Positions 1-35,654 of a DNA stretch of 64,000 nt are shown here, one piece after another. Position 1 is the first letter of the stretch. Every line of letters starts with the position of its first letter. The stretch comes from Lota lota (lineage: Eukaryota > Chordata > Actinopteri > Gadiformes > Lotidae), in the NCBI GenBank assembly GCA_026745465.1, contig JACYXH010000100.1, forward strand, positions 1,129,501 through 1,193,500, read 5' to 3'. The position numbers were made by a program, and so were the translations under genes. Under the pieces are notes generated by a model. That model did not search any database. It was not told the origin of the DNA and was given only the letters and a program-made list of their open reading frames with translations.

Positions 1-456
1 GAGGCACGTAAACAAATACAGCAAAGCTGCGTTTTTATCTGGATAAAAAGCACTATAAGTTGACATTTCTCAACCGATGTCAAGGGGTTGTCTTTATATT
101 TCTATTATATTTAAATAAATTAAAAAAGTAATCAAGTAGATCATCAACCCTTAAAGAAAGGACTCATTGAAATCGGGGTGGAAATGTAAACACAGTGCTT
201 TTCATCCAGAAAAAGCACAGCTCCCCGTTTCCTTGTATTTGACGTCGATTATGGCGTAATCCATGCCAACTCAGCACTCAAATGACCGTGCGCACTCATA
301 TATACTAACAGGGGAAACCCATTCGTTTAAGCATCATTTTGGACAATTTCCTGTCCTTACAAGCGTTTGCTGAATCTGACGTGGCACACCCGTCTGAGTT
401 ATAAGTTCGCAAAAAGGAAGGATCAAGTTAAGAGAAAAATACGGCAAATGACTTAC

Positions 457-18303
<17,847 letters not shown>

Positions 18304-21300
18304 GTCCTCTCTGTGGCCTGCACAACCCACACGCTTCCGTCAACCGCTGCCAACAACAACAAATGAAGTTAAAAAAGTAGGTGGGAGAACAAAAACCTAT
18401 TCAAATGCGTAATTAGATGAACATATAATACATTTCTTTAGATAAACAAATGTTTATGAATTAATTTAAAGATGACATGAGGTCATCTTAAAAGGCCTAT
18501 TACTGAATGAGAAGAGTTGAGCAAAACACACAGAAACTAGAAACCCATTTGTGGAACTGGTCTTTGAAAATAACAAGTTATTCAACAGTTTATTTTCAGC
18601 ATGCTGATGGGACTCTAGTCTGTACAATAGTATAGAAGAGTTTCAACGTATTTGTGGTCAGGGGAGGGAATAAACAGACTACACTTCAAGGTGCCTCTAA
18701 GGGCATTTGAACACTGGTAATGTCAGGATACAGCTTTCAGGCATGTGGACTTTGAGTGGTGTACTGGCAATGGTAGTATTCGATTTCTGTTATGACAACA
18801 AGCTCTGTAGCATTAGACAAGAGTCCACAGGCAACTCTAAAAATACCCACATAGTGACCAATATACACACTTGTTCTTACGCAAGTTCATAAACTCCTCA
18901 CACATTTTTATGATTCCCAGAAATCTGACCAAAACAACAGGTGTTAACAACTCCTTTCAGCAACAGCAGCTTGTGAAAATAAACCAGACAGGCTAGTTAA
19001 AGGTGGATGGTGGCTTCTTAACTGGGATTATTGTGAGAATTCCAGCCCCAGATTATCCTGTGTGGCAGATTTGCCTTCAAAGAGAAACAGATTAGTTAAA
19101 TGTGCTGAAAAGCATCGCCCTGCCCTGCTGTAACCAGGCTGACATTATGACCGAGCAGCAGACGGGGAACAGAGCAGCAGTTAGTAAACATGCATTATGT
19201 CATATATCAATTATGACATGAATAGAACAAGCTACAAAAAAGAATTACACGATTCTCATGTTACTTCCAACGATGCAGAAGCAAAATATATATAAATTGA
19301 CTGAAAAATAGCTTGAATTTCTCAAGTTTTTGTCATCTGAATCTAAAGATGGCAGTGGGGTCTTGCACCATGTCCAACAGTAGGGAAAGGTTAGGTGACC
19401 AATCACAGACTCCGTTATGACCTTGCAAATAAAATGACCAGATAAAAACGGAATAAAGAGAAGCAATGGATAGGAAAGAGAATGTGCCTTTTGAGTTTAC
19501 GAAAAGCACATGAAATTGTTCACTTACTCTTCTGTTAATCGTGGGAATCTGGTGCCAAGCAATACAACATATTTATATGGTAGTACTTACCAGTAGTTAA
19601 AGCTAACGTGAAATAGCAATCAGAGTGAGTCTTGCTATCCAACTGAAACATGGCTCCAAGAGGATAAGGGGGGCGCTAACCGTAGGAGGGATTTGATTCA
19701 GCCATCAGGATTTGATTGCCAATAATGTGAGTACTTGCAGATAAAGCTCCAACCATGTTACAACAACTTTTGGTTGTAATGGCATGCTCACTCACTTGTT
19801 TTAGAGGAAGTTAAGTTTTTTTGAATAGGTGTATGATATTACATTATGCTGTTTGCTTGTGAGCTAACAAGGTTAAAAGAAAGGATCATTGGATTTCATG
19901 TGGTCTTTAATAAGTGGGCTGAAGCCAGGTGGATAAGCTGCTGAAAACCCCCCTCAGTTGCCTTGACGAGCACAAAACATTGTGTGTCTGTGTGTGCGTC
20001 TCTCAGCTACAAACATTGGGCTTTAAAAATACATTGCGAAAAGTATGCCATGATCAAGATACAAAATTATTTAATGTAAACCCACGCCTACCTAGGACAC
20101 ACCTCACTTATATGAGCAAATCATTAACAAAAACAAACAATCTAAATAACACCCTCCTCTTATAGTCAGTTCAAGACATTTCTCAGCAGCGAGTGATGAC
20201 CTACTTTGTAAGTAGTGCTCTACCTTTACCCTGCTGGGTCTTTGATCCTGATTTGTGCCCTAAGGTCAACCACACCAATGAGGACAGGCCTTTAAGGAAG
20301 CATATGAATGGCTAAAGCTTTTATGGTAGAACACCATCATAAAGGGAAAGGGGAGACCATCTTGAACCATTGTATACAGTCCATGTCTTGAAACCGTATA
20401 TGCAGTTCCTCAAAATAAATTCAGCATTTGGGCAGATTTATATAAATCATTCATTGTGCTTGGATGTAATAACATTTCCGTGAAATGTGTCAACAGAATC
20501 AGCAGAGGAAAACACCTCCTGGACATTAACTATGGTTGTCCCTCAGAATTCTTTCCACCCTAACGGACTGGTGAGCAAGTGTAGTCATCTGAAAATGATC
20601 CACTCAGACCAGAGACATTTCCCACTGCAGTAACAGTAACCTGTAGTAACCCCTGTAGTAATCTGTAATAAGTAAATTATGATTCTTTGCAAACATGCAA
20701 AGCATGTACAGCATACAGCACATACTGCATTTTAAGTGTATTAACATATTTGACAACAAAAAAAGGTTCCACACATTTCTGACATTTCCCTTCATTGCTT
20801 ACAAGTGTAGAACTGCAAGGCTTAACCTTGGCTTTGGCCCTCCTCCATAATGACACATTGTACTTCCTATGTGACAAGCAACTGTCCACATAAAGGAAAC
20901 CCATGCTCCAGTCATTTCTTTCTGACAACACATCTGCTTTACTGATTATGAAGGCCAACGCTAGCGTTACCGAGTAAAGGCTACAGTGAAAGGCATCTTA
21001 AATGTGGAACTTAGAGCATATATATACACACGAACAAATGTGTTCGTAAGCGATCATTTCTCCACAATTACACAAAGCTAAAAACTCCATCCACCGATTT
21101 AAACAACATGGCAATCCATTATACGATTAACAGGGAAATCGTATGTTTCTATGAAGGTGTTTCTACAGAGGGTTCTGCGTCTCAAAGTGAAGCACTTCGG
21201 TATCCAAACACACGCATTCTGGATCATCTCTGGTCACACGTTGTGCCGTGGCCAGCCCAACACGTCGCCGGCGTTTGCAGTGACAGCCAACAACTGACTT

Positions 21301-21937
21301 GCAAGTGTTTCATTGTGCAGCCATTATCTTTCCCTCGACTCGTTTGGTATCCGTGGTGCGTCAAGCCGGTGTCGCCCCGCAGAGACAAACTCGGTGAGGT
21401 GGCACATCTGGATGTAAAAGGTGCAGCAGCTGAGCTAGGAAGAAAACCTTATTCCACCGCAGGCGTTCGCTTGGCGACTCTCAAAATACAAGTTAGTTTT
21501 TCTGCGAAGCGCCTAGGTAACTGACTGCCTAGGTAAGAAAATAATTATTACCCCCCCCCCCCCCCCCCCCCCCCCCACATGTCAACTAGGCTCAGGGTAG
21601 AGCCCTGCTTCTCAAGTTGAGAAAAGGGTCAACAAGTTTTAGAGTAATAACGCCCGTAAAGTTGGACAGAGTTGCGTTGATTAACAGACAAACGTAAATA
21701 TTAGCTGTGTCATACCTAAACGAATACACGCCTGGCGTTTAAGTAACAGACGTGAACAGTAGCTAGCCGACGTTAGCAGCGAGGCCCAGGCAACAGCGGG
21801 GAAAGCTGCTTGCTAACCAACGTATCAAGCCGTGGAAACGGTTAGCTTAGCTGTATAACTTAATGCGGTCTACAAAGGGAGCGGTCTGGAGAAGCTGACG
21901 AGTGGGACATTGAAGCTTAGATTCCACCGACACTTAC
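18304..21937 (-). other. clip1 intron 1, no gene seen
   Basis: A 3.6-kb AT-rich intron between the untranslated first exon and the start-codon exon. It holds a 26-base C run at 21551-21576 and nothing that looks coding. An open frame on the plus strand at 21108-21524 has no recognisable domain and is probably chance. Confidence 0.6.
21551..21576. repeat. Poly(C) run, 26 bases
   Basis: A pure C run on the plus strand, about 360 bases downstream of the putative clip1 untranslated exon. It is poly(G) in clip1 RNA. Confidence 0.95.
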
Positions 21938-22160
21938 CTGGTACACTGCGGCACAATCCACGTATTTGTCAAATACAATTTTTTTTTATATATATACATA
22001 TATATATACAAAGCTAGCACGCTAGGTAGGTATCCACGACTGCCAGAAACCGACACACATGCAGGCACAGCCCAGCCTCGCGAGGAGCTGTCTGAACTGC
22101 GCGGACGTCCAACGAAGTAACGCCGACGTTAGAACCTCAGGAGGCGCACCGCAGATGACT
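21938..22160 (-). promoter_or_regulatory. clip1: Probable clip1 promoter and untranslated first exon
   Basis: On the minus strand a good donor (cag|gtaagtg) ends a putative non-coding exon at 21938. The DNA above it is the only locally CpG-rich stretch in front of clip1. The first coding exon begins 3.6 kb downstream with an ATG shortly after its acceptor, so a separate untranslated exon is expected. The exact transcription start is not visible. Confidence 0.5.
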
Positions 22161-22439
22161 GGTTCACCAAGAGGGATTCATCCGCCCCACACTTTGGCCC
22201 CTAACAACTTTCTCAAAATAACGTGCATTGATATGTGCAGGGGTCACTAGCTCCATAATTCTCTATAATTATGATGTACAAAAAAGTGGCCATTGTTAGG
22301 ACACTTATTCACTGATCACGTGTTAGCAAAAAGTAATAGAAAATAACCCATATAATAGAATCACCAGGGATAATAGGTTTGCCGTGAAAAATGTACATCT
22401 ACATTTACAATTCAAACTGATATTCCCACCAGAATAACC

Positions 22440-23189
22440 ATTCGATTTTATTTTTACGTTCAATAATTATATCAACAGCTTCATTAATTATTAGGGTTTA
22501 AATATTAACTAAATCAAACTTGCTAGTCTGTTGCCGATTGTCCAGTATTATCATTTGATAACCATAAAAAAAACTAGATTTATAATTAAAGACATTGACA
22601 AATCTTATACTTTCAGAATGCTTTTATGAGAATGTACACAATATGCAGCCCACCCAATAGATTTGATAGAAATGTGTAACGAGTGGAAAACCATACGAGC
22701 AGGTTACCACACAAAGCAAAAAAAATAAATTTTAAAATGTAATTGTATCTTCACTTTCTCCACCTTGTACAATTGATTGTTATATTAAAAAAAAATCTCA
22801 ATGTGAAAAATGGTAGGTCTAACCTGCAAGATTACATAGAGACTAAATTTCATAATTTGCAATGCTTTAGCATTTTAGATTTGACAAATCAGACAAAACA
22901 AAGGCAGTAACAATAAACCTTGTCTGTTGACAAGAAATACATATATAAAAAAGAAAAAAGGTGCTAGCCTTACCTGAGAGACCAGCAACATTTAAAAACC
23001 TTAGCTAATGAAATCAATAAAGAGACTCAAAAGCACATTACAGTTATCCACAATGGACATTCGTCTTGGTAGAAAAAGAAAAATATACAAAGATGTTAAC
23101 ACCTGACCTTGAATTGGAGTCACTACTTCTCCCAAGTCTTTAAAAACATTTAAGACAAAGTCTTGTGTGCATCTCATGACCGCAGCCTT
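22440..23189 (-). other. zcchc8 3' untranslated region
   Basis: AT-rich sequence after the zcchc8 stop. Minus-strand AATAAA candidates (TTTATT on the plus strand) occur near 22447, so the transcript may end near 22.4 kb, a few hundred bases before the putative clip1 promoter. The exact end is not determined. Confidence 0.4.
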
Positions 23190-28566
<5,377 letters not shown>

Positions 28567-28822
28567 CGCTGCTGCGTATTGTGGCCAGGCGTGAGTTCAA
28601 AGGTGAAACTAGTAACGCGCGTCACTCATTGGACGGTCTTGTGTCACGTGTTTTGAATCGGGCTTGAAATACCATGTCAACACATCCACGTCCCCCACCA
28701 GAAAAGACTAGCTCAAGTTCCACGATTGTTTCCAGTCCATTGTTATTTATTATTTGGGCGTTCACACAATTGTTATAGTGTCTGTTACAGTACAGGTTCT
28801 TAAAGGGATTGACTCGGCAACA
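28567..28822. promoter_or_regulatory. Bidirectional promoter between zcchc8 and the unknown gene
   Basis: Only 256 bases separate the divergent start codons. The stretch has an inverted CCAAT box (CATTGG near 28628) and a CACGTG E-box at 28645-28650. Head-to-head spacing this short usually means a shared promoter; that is inference. Confidence 0.65.
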
Positions 28823-30598
28823 ATGTCCACTTGGTCCAATACACCGTTAACATTTCCACAGTGGGACGTTGGACCACGGAAGATTCGCTTTATTTACTTG
28901 GCAAATCTAACATCTTTCCGACTCACACATTGTCCGAAGAAGGTGAGTGATTAGTGGTATTAAAACACGAGTAATTGATGAATGACCATGATACCACGAA
29001 TCGATAATAGTAGCAGCGATATTTATTCGAAATCATCATGTCAAACATGGACTTTATGACTATAGGACTATATGAACAACTATACAACTAAAATGTCTGG
29101 GCAGTAAGCCCTATTGTGAAACCTATGGCTTACTCTATCTGTACTCAAATGTACCTGCTTATTTCAAAAACTGTGATCTATCACCTAGTATGTTATTACA
29201 TCACACTGACACATTATAACTACATTATAATAGGCGTATTCAAAATTGGTAAACTCAATTCATTATTTCGTTTGTGCTATTCTTTTCAGAGTCCATTGGT
29301 TCCACTCTACTTGGGTGCCGACATTTTCTCAAACACGGACATCCGCGTAGAGAATCACCCGAGATACCACGCCAAGTTTGCAAAGAAAGGTTATGCCACA
29401 AAACTGACCTTTTCCACAGGTGATGGAAACACTGCCGTGCAGGGTGCAATGCATACTTTTTTTTAAAGTGCTTATTAGGCCTCATTGGTTGCATTTGAAT
29501 ATGCATTGGTAGACAAGTAATAAGACGTTTAACTCCCTGATGAACAGATGTTTCCTTTAATCCTGTGTGGTAGCATTCAGGTTCGATGGACTGAGAGTCC
29601 CAACCACCACCAACAGTCTCTGGTTCTACAGCATTCAAGGCATTTTTCGAGTAGCTTTTGAATTATATAGTAAGCAAGAACAGCTTACTGTGATGGATAA
29701 CTTACAGGTACATTTCACGGGGTTCCACTTTGATATACTCTGTTACCATTAATCGCAACGATGAACTTATACTTGTTACTCATACATTTTTTAGGATGTC
29801 TGGAAATCCCAGATAAATGACAGTCCTTTGGAATTGAATTACAACATCAGTATCCGGCTGGACTCTGAAGTGTGCAAGAGCATCCCTGAAATGTGTCAAG
29901 AACCCAAGAAGGTTAAAACTTTAAATTCACAACAGATTGGGGTTGTTAAAGAATCGGTGGATGTGAGTCAGACAGACACAGGTTCCTCCGGTGATACCTC
30001 AGCAGATCATAATTACTGTTCCTTAGTGGAGCAGAGCTTCCAAACACAGCTCAAATCCATCCAGACAACGCTATCCTCCCTTAAGTTGAAACTACAGAGC
30101 TTTGAGAAAAAACAATGTTCTGAAAACAATGCAGACTGCACTCAAAAGTTCAAGACTGCTTTGTTGCTCCTGGACAACATTGATTGGTGTTTAGATGGGA
30201 ACCTGGAGGAAAAACATCTAACACAAACTGTGCTAACCCTGCTAGGAGCAGAGCGTTGGGGTTCCGTGTATTCAAGCCATTTAATTAACTCTGTGGCGTG
30301 CTGGCTCGGCCAGCAGTTTCATGGTGCCAACAGCTGCATCAGCCAGAAGGTGGAGAGCTTTAAAGTGGAACATATTGAGCGCATCACAGACCTGCCGCCT
30401 GCAGATCAACTGGCCACAGAACTCTTCCCAGAGGCCATGCAAACGCTGATGCTTCACTGGATGGGTCTATGCGACGAGGCCAACCTGGAGAAGAGGCACA
30501 GCGAGTATCCCATCCTGCTCCTCATCCTTGAATTCGCAAACCACAACCTCATCACCGGCGCAGCGCACGTGCTTTACTCTAGCCTTATATGTAGATGA
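28823..30598 (+). CDS. Unrecognised four-exon gene, 395 residues
   Basis: Exons 28823-28942, 29290-29419, 29574-29707 and 29795-30598 join in phase to 395 residues and a stop, with donors gtgagt, gtgatg and gtacat. I do not recognise the family. The first 180 or so residues look beta-rich (KIRFIYLANLTSFRLTH, PLVPLYLGADIFSN, SLWFYSIQGIFRVAFE). A Ser/Thr-rich linker and a short coiled coil follow (TLSSLKLKLQSFEKK), then an all-helical C-terminal domain (TALLLLDNIDWCLDG, ELFPEAMQTLMLHWMGL, YPILLLILEFANHNLI). There is no signal peptide or membrane segment. The beta head plus coiled coil plus helical tail recalls some DNA-repair and meiotic adaptors, but that is a guess at architecture only. Open frames, clean splice sites and head-to-head placement with zcchc8 support a real gene. 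The third exon uses the acceptor at 29573, because a later AG at 29580 would give a stop. Confidence 0.8.
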
Positions 30599-31531
30599 AG
30601 GGCTTGGAACTGTTGGAACAGTAACGTGTGAATACTAGGTTTATTAAAAGGTTCATTACATTGTAGTCATGTTTGCATCACAATTTGGGAACTTAACATA
30701 AGCATCCTAGTAAAACTGACATTTTGTACTCCCTTTATAAATGCCGTTTGGCTAATTCTAACCAAGCCGTTGGGACTAATTCTCCAAAGAATGTCTGGAA
30801 TCAAGTATGTCGACCAAAAAGTTGCTTACGTCATTTGATCACAAATGATGAAAATATATTGGATTTCTGAGGGAGTTTAGATGTCAGGTGTTGGGTCACA
30901 CTCCCTGCTCAAATTATTGAGTGCAGTCCCTTATACATGTTCTGCAAATTGCTAAAACCCTAGTTCCATATTCTAACAGGATTCCTGCTGTGTGATGCAT
31001 CAGTTACTTCAGTTCAACAAATAAATACCCGTGAACACAAAGGATTTATTTGATCAGAAAGTATTATTTTAATGGGTCCCATCTCTTATTTGACAAACTA
31101 CACAAGATTTCAGTTTTTCTTCTTATATCCATCATGAAGAAACGCAGCACAAATATTACGCTCACCCTGCGTTTCCTTAAGAGATGCACAAGTTGTGGTA
31201 ATTGAATGTAACCGAATATCTACCAACCTGACCTAAACCATAATCAAATTCGAACAGTCACATTGCATATATTTTAAGTTAAAAAAAAAAGAACCCCGCC
31301 CCCCCCAAAAAACAACCAAGCATAACTGGCATTATACAGAATGACAGTGACACACACTCTGTCTATTTACATCATGTCCCAGGAGGTGATATCTGTGCTC
31401 CTAAATGATAGAACCAAAAGTGACATCCATGCAAGCTTGCACACTAGATACTAGACCTAGCTAGCAGCTAGATGACAGACCTTTTATGATTAGTTAGAGA
31501 CACCGGGACGGCAGGAGGAAACGGCCCTGCA
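30599..31531. other. Convergent 3' ends of the unknown gene and rsrc2
   Basis: About 930 bases without coding potential. A plus-strand AATAAA lies at 31018, and minus-strand signals (TTTATT) lie near 31043 and 30643, so the two transcripts may abut or overlap tail-to-tail. Confidence 0.45.
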
Positions 31532-34500
31532 CTAAATGGTGTCCATTCCACGAGAGAATGAGGTGGTGAAGCCAAGCCCCATGCCCCGCTGGGTGTGCGT
31601 CTGTGAGCGGGCCATCTCGTACTGAACGTCCAGGTTTCGAAACATCTCCTCTTGCTGCTGAAGTGTCTTTAGACCCTCTTCGTTGATTGGTTTGGAGGCT
31701 TCGCCTTCCTCCTCGTCCTAATGGAACAAATGCAATAAATACCAACATTAAAAGCATACATAAAAAGGTTCTACAGTAAAACTGCGATACATCTATGGAA
31801 AATAATGACTACATACTTTGATCCCCATCAATTTGCGAAATTTGACGTTTTGGTCCTTGTTGCCGAAGTTGAGCTTCTCCCACAACTCAGCTGTCTGGGA
31901 TTTGTCCTTTATACAGAAAACAAAACAGCAATCATGTTTCCCAATTGTATTACCATTCACAAGGTAACACCCATGGTAAAGATCAATCAATACCAATAGA
32001 GCATAAACCTGGGCACGGACACTGCTGCAAAGTAAATAAACAGAAAAAGCGAAAACATACCCCTTCCTTCTTTCCTTGCCATAGTTTTTTCCGCTTCTTC
32101 TCTTGCTCAGCAAACTTCATTGGGTTCACAGCAGAGGGGTTGTAGTAGCTGGGCACGGCGATGCCAGTCTCTGCCAGTGTTCTGGCCTGGAGGGCGGCCA
32201 TCTGTGCCGCCATTGCTATCTGGGGTGTGACCTGGGTGCCAGAGGCCAGAAGGGCCGCTACGTTGAGCACTGTGTGGGTTGCCATGGGCGCCGCTGCCGT
32301 TACGGCCTTGCATAGCAACGGTGTGGGCGCTGTGAAGAGAGTATAGCCAACAGCTCAGAGACATGCCAGCTGGAGTATGGTCCAGTATAGTTAACCTGCT
32401 TTTTACTGACCTTTACGGTTACTAATAGTGATTAAGAGAAGTGCAGAGATCCTAAGCACTCTGAAACGGTCATTGATGTGCAAGTTTAAACAACATTTCT
32501 GACACATGCAATTTCCTGTAAGTAATCTTGAACTTGGGCCAATATTAGTTGGGGTAGTGTCCTTGTTACTAGTATCTAATAGACAGTGCCATTCTTAAAG
32601 ATGATGCAGCGGTACAGCTAAACCAATAGGTTCTTACCTGTTGGCATTTCCTGTTGCTGCTGCTGCTGCTGCTGCTGTTTCTCCAACAGCTCTTTTTCCT
32701 TCTGTTCCTGTAATTTCTTGGCACGTTCCAATCTGGGAGCAAACAGGGGAAAAGGCTTCAGCTCAACAAGCCATACGTTCAGCATTGGCACTTAATGAAT
32801 TGTGTTTAAAAAGAAATAAAAGAGTTTAAGCTTCAGTCTCACAATTCCTCCAAGTTGTTGTTGTACCTTCTGGCCAAGGCTTCCTGTGCGTCCATGGCTG
32901 TATTTCTGCCCCGGAAGGCAGGCGGACTTACAGACCTGCTCCGACTCTTTCTGCGTGCCTTCTCGCTCTTCTTCTTCCGCTCTCTGGAGGAAAAGTAAAA
33001 ACAAGGACCGTCAATAAAACCATTTACATACAACCCTTCCAACGCACGCCCTCTTCAAGGGGTCACCGTGGAGGCCCACCTGCTCTTACTGCGGCTTCTG
33101 CTGCGGTGGCGCTGCTTTGACCGGGACCCCGAGCGGGCCTTCCGCTTCCGGTCGCGGCTCCGTGAGCGAGACTTCTTCTTGTCTCTACTTTTGCTGCGGT
33201 GCCGCCTGCAAGCAGGAAAAACCCTCACATTTCAAGTCCACGAAAAACCAAACAGTGGCTTTGCACCAAGTGGTTCACTTGGTGCGCTGTATGGTGGATA
33301 AGAAGTGCCTCTAAACAGAGTCGGAGGATGCAGTCATGACAAATGGGACACGGCCGTAGTACCCGTAATGTACATTAGTAAAGAGGGAAAAATGATGTAG
33401 TGTGTCAGTGCTTCTATAATATGTAAAGCCAAGGTGAGGCCCTGTGTATTTGCACCACGTACCCCCACAATACCTTTCAGACAAAAGATCATCAAGCGAC
33501 TCCCAGACAAAAGGCAGTTCTACCTGCAAGAATCCCTGACACCTTATCAAAATCTTAAATATGAAAATAACAAATATCTCAGGCAATAGCGGGTATTAAA
33601 TCGCAATAATAATCATAATATTCTAACAATAAAGGCTACATCCTAACTTACCTTTCCCGTGAGTGTGACCTGGAGTGGCTCCGCCCCCTGGAGTGGCTCC
33701 GCCCCCTGGACGGCCTCCTGTCCTTGCGGCGATGTCGGTCCTCCCCGTTCTCGGCAGAGAGTCGGTCCTTCCCCCGCTCGCTCTGCTCCTGCTCATCCTG
33801 CTTCTTGTGAGACTTGGGCGGCTTCTCACAGTCTCTCTTGCGTGCCTGTTTTAAGAAGAAGTTGTCTCTTTCAGGAAAATAGTGCAACAAAGAGAGTTAG
33901 TACCATGGCTTAGGGCATAGGATACGCATCATATGTTGACTTGAAGCAACGCCCTGAGCTTTGAAATACTGATTTCCTGAATGAACCCATTTTTCCCCCC
34001 CGTCCACGCACAGGCCTAATCTGCACATATACATGCTCAGTCTGGTGTAGCTATCCATTCTGCCGGCATGTAGGGCTGTACCCGACTGAATTTTCCAAGT
34101 TCACCCCGATTCGCCACTTAAAAATTGTTTGACGATTCGCATATACTAAACTAATATTCTCTTCACGTAATAGCGCAAAGGCATACTCGCGGTCCACGTA
34201 GCCCTGGGTCTAGCATGTTAACGGCCGTTGCAGCAATTGCCTGTCAGCTAGTTTTTCTCTTTTTAGATATAACATAAAATACGCATCCTCGTGAAGCATT
34301 AGTTTACTTGTAATAAATATTTTCTCTTTCTCACGTTTATATGGAAATTAATTCCTGTATCTTAAGCCTCTGTATCATATTCTATGCGGTTATTATAATG
34401 AACATACAAAAAAAAAACTATTGTTTTACTGAGGCGTCTACTCAAGGCTCTCCGAACAATGATTAGACTAGTCGACTTTTAGGGTACAGCCCTATGTACT

Positions 34501-35654
34501 ATGTAGTATTATTTCTGAGCTGTAGCAAAAGACTCACCTGGAGCCAATTTAAACCATTTGCATTTATCAACTTGGTAACCGCTTGAGTTGAGCATTTCTC
34601 AATGAAAATATTTGGTGGCTAAATTAATTAAAAATAACTAATAAACGTATTGATCCTTTCAGCATGTACATGCAAACTAAATATTTTTTGGGGCCAAATC
34701 ACTGACTGTTGTAACAGTTTACGAATGACAAAGGACCTTACTAAACCTAAATCTTGCACATCCCTAGCTGAAAAAGATGCAAGAGTTAATGCCATGTTTG
34801 ACTTAATTCTGTAAGGCAAAGAGGAGTTTGAATGGCAGATAATTACCTGTCCCCGAAGAAGACATATAATTTTGCTATGTCAGGAGGGTCTTCTGTTCAG
34901 AATCTCTTCATGCATTAGCACGCTGAGTATGATTTATTGTAGAAATGTTATCAAACGATCTATACAAGGAGTCTTTACAAAAATAATCTGCTCTTCACCA
35001 TACAATGTGCCTACAATGAGTGACATATCCAAAATGTTCCAAAAATGGAATGCTTCCGGAGATCTCAATAAAAGGTGTAACAAAAATATGGCTTCTTGAT
35101 ATGTCAGGAGGCCAATTTCCATTAGGAAACCTTACGTTTATATGTTTGACCTGGATAACACTCGGATGGACAAAATATCCATACTTACCGCAAGCACAAA
35201 TATAAAAAGAATGAAACTACTACTAATGTTCTCTAGAATGAACAAATTAAATTAAGAATTACCTCTTTGCTCCTGCTGCGACTTCGTCTGTGCTTTCGGT
35301 CACCTGAAAACATTAACATTTTAAATGCAAAGAGGGTTGGTAATAATGAAACTAGAACATCATAGTATGTATGGTTAGGAATGTAATAGCCATTACTTTA
35401 TCTTGCCCCACTCATTGTGGCAGTCCCAAAAACTGTGTCGATGACGTGAATACATTCTTATTCTTATAGCACATGACAATAACCAAGTCACATTGGATAT
35501 TATTTCCAACTTAAACAGCAGCTATAGTCAAGGGTAACGTATAATAAAATAAAATAAATGGATTAGGTGTATACTGACGTTTTCGGTCCCTGGAGCGCGA
35601 CCTGGATCGTGAGTGGTGATGCTTGGAGCTTCTAGGAGACTTTGACGACTCCAT
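31532..35654 (-). CDS. rsrc2: rsrc2, arginine/serine-rich coiled-coil protein 2
   Basis: SR-like nuclear protein linked to pre-mRNA splicing. Exons: 35654-35579, 35303-35263, 33845-33652, 33205-33080, 32983-32867, 32732-32638, 32329-32061, 31906-31817, 31717-31532, giving 358 residues with a clean frame; a non-coding exon lies upstream. The N-terminal half is RS-rich (SRSRSRSRDRK, RGRSHSRGRSHSRSHS). It is followed by PPAFRGRNTAMDAQEALARR, a coiled coil with a glutamine run, the conserved VLNVAALLASGTQVTPQIAM and WQGKKEGDKSQTAELWEKLNFG, and the end RGMGLGFTTSFSRGMDTI, all closely matching human RSRC2. The start is the ATG just after the acceptor at about 35656. The human protein has a longer N-terminus, so an upstream coding exon cannot be fully excluded. 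The 1.4-kb second intron holds a possible stop-bearing cassette exon. Confidence 0.95.
32649..32676 (-). repeat. rsrc2: (CAG)n glutamine run in rsrc2
   Basis: About nine CAG codons in the coding strand give a polyglutamine run after EKELLEK. Human RSRC2 has a shorter mixed stretch here. It is a likely length-polymorphic coding triplet repeat. Confidence 0.9.
34847..34922 (-). other. rsrc2: Candidate stop-bearing cassette exon of rsrc2
   Basis: In the 1.4-kb intron between the exons ending 35263 and starting 33845, the minus strand offers acceptor atactcag, a 76-base segment and donor acag|gtaatt. Inserted after the upstream exon (phase 0) it reads R A N A then TGA. Poison exons of this kind autoregulate many SR genes. 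Usage here is inference. Confidence 0.35.

Noticed and set aside
21108-21524. 138-codon open frame on the plus strand inside clip1 intron 1
   Set aside because: No recognisable domain, no splice context and no codon pattern; it lies opposite a GC-rich intron stretch and is most likely chance.
29580-29581. Alternative acceptor at 29580 for the third exon of the unknown gene
   Set aside because: It gives a stop after three codons, while the acceptor at 29573 keeps the frame open.
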